Positions 57,528 to 64,000 of a stretch of DNA of 64,000 nt are shown here, piece after piece (position 1 is the first letter of the stretch; each line of letters starts with the position of its first letter). The translations under genes were made by a program, and so were the position numbers. The DNA lies in contig NC_052405.1 in the NCBI RefSeq assembly GCF_009389715.1, forward strand, positions 7,543,194 to 7,607,193. The letters are read 5' to 3'. Source of the stretch: Phoenix dactylifera (Eukaryota; Streptophyta; Magnoliopsida; Arecales; Arecaceae). The notes below the pieces were generated by a model. That model saw only the letters and a list, made by a program, of their open reading frames with translations. It was not told the DNA's origin and did no database searches.

Positions 57528-60500
57528 CTGCGTGTGAGACCTAGTGCACAGCACATCTTGATGAAGAGAACCTTGGCATTCTTGGCATTGTGTCCACAAC
57601 CTCCCAAAAAGCAGCTCCAACTCGGAAACTGTGAAACAATGATAACAAATGACTAGAAATAAATGCACGAGCATGAAAAACAAATAGTGATAAACATTTA
57701 TTAAGATGCATGACAGCCTTCTAAATAATAAAAGGGCCAGGTGCAGGTTCTAACATCTTCAACTGTAATTTTGCTGAGAAAAATATTAAAGCAATAAGAA
57801 TCTGCAACGTTAAAAGGCAATACCATTAGCTACTGTTCTGCAGTACAACTCAGCTTCTCTTCCTTTGCAATGCGAGCAGAGTGTTTGTTCAGCATTACTG
57901 GCAGCAAAAAGATGGGTGACAGATTAAGATTTAAGCATATACTATGTTTCTCAGAAAGCACCACACATGTGTATGTGCTAAAGATCTGCTACAGAAGTTA
58001 AGAGCTGGATAAATAATTTATTTGCCGCCATACATTTTATTATGAAAGTATTAAAAGAGATCATGAGGAGTTTGCCGCATCTGCAAGAGTATGCAGTACA
58101 GACTTATAAATGAAAAGAAGATAATGTTCTTCGGAAACTGCAATCCAGAGGTCAAAAGAAATAACAAACTAGCAGCTTTGGTTTGCAATGCACAACAAAG
58201 GCAAGCACACTATGAAGTCTGAACACTTGAACTGAAACTCGCCACTAAAGATATTTTATAGGCCAATATCTGAAAATATTGATTTCTTATTTTTAAGGGA
58301 GGTAAAAGAATCTTGCCTGATCAGTGCTTTGCATCCAAGGCAGCTAAGTTGTCTATGAACATATTTCATCAAACCACTGTTTGAAGGAGTTGAAATAGAG
58401 ACAGCTCTGGTGTGGCTTCCATGAAGAAGCTCTTTACTTGCATTCTTTAGAATTGGCTCAAATATTCGCAGAAGTGGCTGCCAACATTGAAAGCATTTGA
58501 ACAGTTGAAACTTAAAAAATAAAAAGTAAAAGTAAAACCAGTTACAAAATGAATGATGCACACTGCACAAACCTTGCTGATTTGATTTTCAAGGTAGTAT
58601 TGGGGGTCTATGGGGATGTTGTTCTCCAGAACATATATGGGATCTTCTGATCTTTCATAAGCCTGTTTCCAACAAACCAAATGCGTTCATTGCTCAAATA
58701 AACTCTATGCCTTCTTAGGCCATAAGCAAGACATGAATTACCTTGGCGCCTTTTGCAGCCTTAATTATAACATATGGAACACGATCTCCAACATTTGGAG
58801 CAGTTGCTGCATCTCGCTATTCACCGCCAAGCAATTCATTTTGATATAAGGCACACAGAAACATACGAGTTCTTAAAACATAAAATAAGCGGAAATGTAT
58901 AGTCATATGACTATATTTTGTTACATTTCTATACATAACACAAACTGTCCAGTGGGTCTCATCTCTCTCCACCACGGCCATTTCTTTTTTTAACTCTGCC
59001 TCAACCATATTGAGGTATTGATCTCCACCAAGCAGACCTTTTTTTATAGGTCCCTTTCTTTTTCTACTCTACATGTACAATGTCAATAGTTTTATTACAA
59101 TAGATACACTTATTTCTTATTCAGACTATAAAATGATTAAGAGAAAGGAACATACAAGAGAATAAGCAGGAGAAAATATCAATCTTGATTCCTGATTTAC
59201 AGGCATCCAACAAACACTCAGTCTCCTACCCCAACCCATCACACCCACACATACATCAACCCCCCCCCCAACCAAAAAAGAAAAAAAAAGTACAAAAAGA
59301 CCTCTCGCTTGAGCATGGTGCCAAGGGGCACCAGTTTTAGCTCTTGAGACTGATCTTAACTTAGCCTAACCAATCAATGCCTAGATCTAGACGCCAAGAC
59401 CATGATTATTGCACATGCATACTTTTCATGGTTATCCCAATGCCGAGTTCTTCAAGTCGAATCATTATAGTCGGTGGTACCAAAATACTTGGGATTATCA
59501 TAAATTGTCCTGAATCATATGTTTAAAGACTTCCAAAGATAGAGTTTAACAGGCAGTGTTCGTCTAATACATAATAAGGTATAATAGTCTCCTCATAAAA
59601 GAAGGTGCAATAGTTCATTAATAAAAAAATTTAAATAAGTAAATATATATGAGAAAATCATCATATTGAAGCTCTTAAAACAATGGCAGATGCAACAATT
59701 AACCATGCTAAACTATACATTCCTGCTTTGGTATCATTCTGGGGAAAAATCAGAAGAATTTCCAAATCATGTATGACAAGTAAAGAGGAGGAATCTATAC
59801 CTTCCGCATTCGTTCAGCAAGTTCAACATGCGCAGCTTTTACTGCATAATCATCTCCTGTTTTTGTCAAACCCTGTCAAGTGGGAAGGGTAAGTATATAA
59901 ATTTCAAAGAATACAAGTTAACATCTTAAGGAAATGATTTTACAAGCCACTAAGCAGTTAATAAATCACCATTAGACTAACTTTGAATAAACAGCATTTG
60001 CCTAACTTTGAATAAACAGCATTTGCCTAACTTTGAATAAACAACATTTGCCCTAAAAGATAACCTTTTTTTGATTGAAACGACCCATGGGCAATGAGCT
60101 ACACAATGAAGGTAGCCCTCCCACAAATACCTCTAACCCCCAAAATCCTGAAGGCGGGATTCAGTCCCAGGACATTTGGTACAACTACCAAAAACTTTAC
60201 CAGCTTGATAAAGATGACATCTCCTGGTAGGAAATTTTCTCAACCTTATAAACACCTCAAGAGAAAGGTTTATTAACAGGCAGTTGTCTCACCTTTGTTA
60301 TAACCAAAAGAGATAAATCAATGCGGTTCATCAGAAGATCAGAAATGGTATTTTTGACATATTGAACTGCTCCAGGTACATCTTGATCAATTAATATTTT
60401 ATGAAGGCACTCATTTACCAGGTTTTTTACCAATAAACAGTTGTCCCTTCTGACTGTCTCAATGCCTGTCAACCAAAAGATGATGAATTAACAACGAAAA

Positions 60501-61281
60501 ACATAAAATGCCAGACTTAATGTAGTAGAACATTAGTTTTTACCTTTGGTATCCATTTTATCATATTTTTCAGGGTTTGTCCAAAACAATCCAGCATATC
60601 TCTTCTTGCTGATTAGTAAGTACGGATAGTAGACCTTCTCAAACTCTAGTTTGATGGGCTTCAAATACACAAAAACACTCTTTCACCAATTGTCAAGAAT
60701 GATAAAAAATAGATGAAGCTAAACAGTTTAAATAGGACAACAAACTCTTATGTTCAAATCAGGTTAAATAGAGCAACAAACAAAATAAGAGATTGCATAG
60801 AGATGGCCCAAGAAATCCCAAGCATGGTGCAACGATACTTTCTCTAATTAACCGATATTCTAAATGATATGGTGCATATCAATAAAGAATTTGAATTTCA
60901 ATTTCCAGAGCCTCAGAGTCAAGATGACAAGGTTGGCCAATATATTCTTTCACACCCACCAATAGCAGGTGTCTAGATAACTCCAGAAAAAAATTCCACT
61001 CTGATACCAGATTTGACATTCAGAATGCAGAATAATAACTTCAAACAGATTAGGAAGTCCGCTGGGCTGTGCATCAGATTGCATTATAAACTTGTAATGA
61101 AGCTGAAACAAACCATACAATAATTGTATAGCTGAAGCAGTAACAACTCAAAAAACAACCCTGATACCTTCCTGAAAGTTTCACTTATATATTCAGCTGC
61201 TTCTCTTCCCAATTTCATCGCAGCCTCCACAGTTGGCACCCCAAATTGCACCATAACTGAGTCAGTATCTCCATAAACCAC
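57320..61281 (-). CDS. POLD1: DNA polymerase delta catalytic subunit, C-terminal part
   Basis: Partial gene; the 5' part lies beyond the window. Exons in order of translation: 61281-61168, 60658-60544, 60465-60293, 59872-59801, 58816-58742, 58662-58573, 58477-58317, 57897-57824, 57628-57541, 57407-57320. Phases agree throughout, giving the last 349 residues. The first exon carries the family-B polymerase motif [10 protein letters not shown], with the catalytic aspartates. Then follow the thumb region and a C-terminal metal-binding domain: CysA (CLGCKALI, then [15 protein letters not shown]) and CysB (CQECQG...[12 protein letters not shown]); CysB holds a 4Fe-4S cluster in this family. The protein ends [10 protein letters not shown]. 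It synthesises the lagging strand in the nucleus. One intron (58316-57898) has a GC donor. No defect is seen. Confidence 0.94.
57471..57527. repeat. (GA)n microsatellite in the last-but-one POLD1 intron
   Basis: About 28 AG dinucleotides within the 133-bp intron 57408-57540, 14 bp from the donor of the exon ending at 57541. On the transcribed strand it is a CT tract. Confidence 0.93.
59977..60052. repeat. 24-bp direct repeat, three copies, in a POLD1 intron
   Basis: CTAACTTTGAATAAACAGCA recurs three times in a row with TTTGC spacers. Confidence 0.85.
60065..60245 (-). mobile_element. SINE-like sequence in a POLD1 intron
   Basis: Minus strand: an A-box-like AAGCTGGTAAAGT and a B-box-like GGGACTGAATCCCG, then a GC-richer body (TTTGTGGGAGGGCTACCTTC). 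Similar in style to the sequence at 63280-63430. Edges uncertain. Confidence 0.4.
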
Positions 61282-61479
61282 CTAGCATCATTCATCAGTT
61301 AAATTATAATCAAGCACAAGGGTGTGTATATAGAGCATCAAAATCCAGATGAAAACCAGCAGCTTCTCCCATACCTACACATAAAAAGAAAAAAACAGCA
61401 GATTTGAGAAGGAAATCTAGATACTACAGAATCATGTGTCTTTCCCTCCATAACACTTCTCCAATGCCTAGGACGATAC
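61282..61479 (-). other. POLD1 intron, start
   Basis: Intron upstream (in gene direction) of the YGDTDS exon. No other POLD1 exon is recognised between here and 64000, so this intron is at least 2.7 kb. Confidence 0.5.
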
Positions 61480-63095
61480 TGAAAATGTTTACATGGTAGA
61501 TTTAAGTTATAAGACTAAGAGAAAGAAACTTGACTCAGGCTAAATGCATCAAAGATAAAGATCAAAAAGTTTTGGTTAAGGAAGATGACATTAAAGAAAG
61601 ATGGAGAGGTTATTTTGATAAGATATTCAATGAAAGTCGTAGACGATTTAGGATAACTGACTAGTTCCATTGAAAAAAATGAAAATAGGAAAAATGGTTG
61701 GACCTAATAGAATCCCTATTAAGGTTTGGAAGTATTTAGATTATGTGGGAGTAACTTGATTGATTAATTCATTTAATAAGATTTTAAAAACCAAGAATAT
61801 GCCAGACGAATGGAGGAAGAGCACTATAGCACCAACTTATAAGAATAAAAATAAAATTCAAACTGTCTAAACTATCTTGGTATTAAATTTATAAGCTATA
61901 CTATGAAATATCAGGAGAGGATGACTGAACACAGAATGAGGTGTGACAGAAAAGTATCAAAGAACCAAGCTGATCTTATGCCCGGAAGGTTGACTATGGA
62001 AGCTATTTTCTCCACTAGAGGTTAGTGGAGAAGTATTGAGAAAAGAAACAAGATCTTTATATGATTTTTATTGATTTAGAGAAAGCATATGATAGTCCCT
62101 AGAGAAATCTTATGACAAGTGCTAGAAAAGAAAAAAGTTTCTATTAAATATATTAAAGTGATTAAGGAGATGTTCGATGGAGCAGTTACAATATGAGAAC
62201 TACTCGTAGTAATACTAATGAGTTTCCAATCACAATAGATTTACACTAAAGATCTGCTCTATGTTCATTCCTTTTTGTGCGAGTTATGGATGAGCTTACT
62301 AGGTATATTCGGGACGATATACTTAATGTATGCAACTTGTGGATGATATAGTTTTTATAGATGAAACTAAGGTTGGGCTAATCTTAAGTAGGAATATGAA
62401 CAAGTGCATTAGAATCCACGGAATTTTAGTTAAGTAGGAGTGTAGGACCAAGACAGAATACATAGAATGCAGTTTCAATAAAATTAGAAATTGAGATGAA
62501 GGTGGAGTGAAATTGAGGATCATTAAGTTCCTAAGAGTGATCATTTTTATATTGAGATTGATTATTCATCAAGAAAGAAAGATTAAAAATGATGTTACCC
62601 ATAGGATTAAAATAGGTTGGATAAAATAGAGAAGTGTAATTGGGATATTATGTGATCATAGAATACCCTATCAAGTTGACGGAAAAATTTTACAGGACAA
62701 TCATACGACCAGCTACACTTTATGGTATGGAATGTTGGATAGTTAGAAAATATCGTGTGCACAAGTATACTTGAATGAAAGATAGATGTGTAGTAATATA
62801 AGAAAAAATAAAAGAAATAAAGTCATTCATAAAAAAGTGGAGAAAGAACTAATTAAGAACAACTTGAGGGAAGGATGACTCAGATGATTTGGATATGAAG
62901 AAGTAATTTGATACATATAGAAAGAAAAAAGGTAAAGGTAAACTAAAAATCACATGCAATGAAGTAGAAAGGAAGGACTTGATATCTCAAAATTTTTCAA
63001 AAAGTATGGCCTTAAACTGAGCAGAATGAAGGAAAAGAACTCATGTATCTGACCCCAACTATATTGGGTTAAGGCTTAGTTGAGTTGTGTATGAG
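61480..63095 (+). pseudogene. RTE-type LINE reverse transcriptase remnant in a POLD1 intron
   Basis: Plus-strand frames, broken many times, give in order: IKDKDQKVLVKEDDIKERW, GPNRIPIKVWKYLD, NMPDEWRKSTIAP, the FIDLEKAYD region (about 62070), an LADDIVLIDE-like block (about 62335-62360), a TEYMEC-like block (about 62455), and the ending that resembles VADPNYIGL (about 63040-63070). This order is that of plant RTE-clade LINEs. It is decayed and sits antisense to POLD1. Confidence 0.75.
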
Positions 63096-63279
63096 TTTGA
63101 GTATATTTCATATCAAGGCAACAATGAGAAGTCCTATAAACCAAAAATTGTTTTTTTTATTTGGTGACATGCTTTAACAATAGAATAACCCATAACATCA
63201 CCATTAAGAGACATTCTACAAGATCTCCATGGGTAAACAAAAAAACAAATGCATATCATCATACCACATCAGGATCAGA

Positions 63280-63430
63280 CCAATTGAACAATATTGTTAA
63301 TTTTCTTTTCCTTTCTTGAAAATTAGGATGGCGGCAAGCCTACATGAAATCAGGCGAGGGCGGGATTCAAACCTAGGTCACTAGCATCAACACCCAATGA
63401 CTTTACCAATTAAGATAGTTGGAATCCTCA
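63280..63430 (-). mobile_element. tRNA-derived SINE-like sequence
   Basis: Minus strand: TTAATTGGTAAAGTCATTGG (A-box-like) and, about 45 bp on, AGGTTTGAATCCCGCCC (B-box-like), then a body ending near CTTGCCGCCATCC. It is not a functional tRNA: no cloverleaf with a proper acceptor stem is seen. Confidence 0.45.
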
Positions 63431-64000
63431 ACAATAGTCACAATCATTTTTTTTGTCTATGGAGAATTTGGCTTTGGCGCTTTTGTCAAAAAGTCCTAAG
63501 ACCGGCCGCATCTAGAGAGATAAGCGGAGTAAGGGCCTAAAGACTGTTTATTTTGAAAATCATTTATATCATGCTGAGCCACTTTACTTTCTTTTATTGA
63601 TCTAGCCTCATAATTCTTATCTCAATTTGTTCCCAACTTTTTCTCAAAACATTTTACCAATATCAACAAAAAATTTTATGGCTGTTTCTTTTTGCAATTG
63701 TAGAACAATCCTGTGACATAATCACTTGGAACAAGTAACAAACTATTCTAAATTTGTTGAACCCTTCATTGATACACTTCAGTATCTTTCAACTATTTCT
63801 ACCATCTTTTATCTTTTATGGGGTAATTGGATTGCTCTGCGTGCTATACAAGGATAACATGACTAGGAATAATTGTTCCATTACATGTAGGTGCTTTGTG
63901 GGTCAGTAAAGTAAATAGGAGATATAGAAGGCTAAAGATCCCACCATCCCTAGCAAAATGAAGCACTAACATAACCTCATGAAGATAAGATAATCTGATA
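63431..64000. other. Window end, probably still POLD1 intron
   Basis: AT-rich, no recognised coding sequence. The remaining POLD1 exons should lie to the right. Confidence 0.4.

Noticed and set aside
61355-61380. Additional POLD1 exon (minus-strand GEAAGFHLDFDAL)
   Set aside because: It does not match the polymerase delta region expected before the YGDTDS exon and lacks an acceptor/donor pair in phase.
63325-63425. tRNA gene on the minus strand
   Set aside because: A- and B-box-like motifs are present but no cloverleaf or acceptor stem is seen; a tRNA-derived SINE fits better.

Overview
This is a window of plant nuclear DNA: intron-rich genes with GT-AG junctions, long AT-rich introns and intergenic DNA, and dense LTR, LINE and SINE insertions. 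Gene content and TE style suggest a monocot, most likely a palm (Arecaceae). That is an inference from family style; no single marker proves it.

Layout. (1) 1-6700: TE debris, comprising minus-strand TRIM-like repeats and three LINE RNase H fragments, one a 5'-truncated insertion with poly(A) tail and target-site duplication. (2) 6750-14200: a complete eight-exon PMT24/25/26-type Golgi methyltransferase gene with a leader intron. (3) 15552-16560: a head-to-tail TRIM array. (4) 18724-45012: a tandemly duplicated gibberellin 20-oxidase (GA20ox) locus. Copy A (20448-22274) sits in a compact 4.58 kb unit. Copy B (33645-35426) is intact, but its unit was opened twice: about 8.6 kb of nested DNA now separates the distal upstream half from the gene, and an 8.8 kb Tat-type Gypsy element lies 105 bp after its stop codon. 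The upstream block holds a CACTA-like relic, an ACC synthase gene fragment with a foldback, an internally deleted Copia nested in an older Copia gag, and a solo LTR. (5) 45100-55782: an RGLG-type copine/RING E3 ubiquitin ligase gene with 11 coding exons. (6) 57320-61281, minus strand, convergent with RGLG: the last ten exons of POLD1 (DNA polymerase delta catalytic subunit), including one GC-AG intron; the upstream intron carries a decayed RTE-type LINE, and the 5' part of the gene lies outside the window.

The genes do not form one pathway: hormone synthesis (GA20ox), cell-wall polysaccharide methylation (PMT), ubiquitin signalling (RGLG) and DNA replication (POLD1). The most interesting part is the GA20ox duplication. 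The two proteins differ at 14 positions, nine of them in the last exon, and copy B has a rebuilt promoter neighbourhood and a retrotransposon at its 3' end. The Gypsy element carries about 34 copies of a 46-bp repeat and two LTRs that are nearly identical in sequence yet differ by 162 bp of internal repeats.
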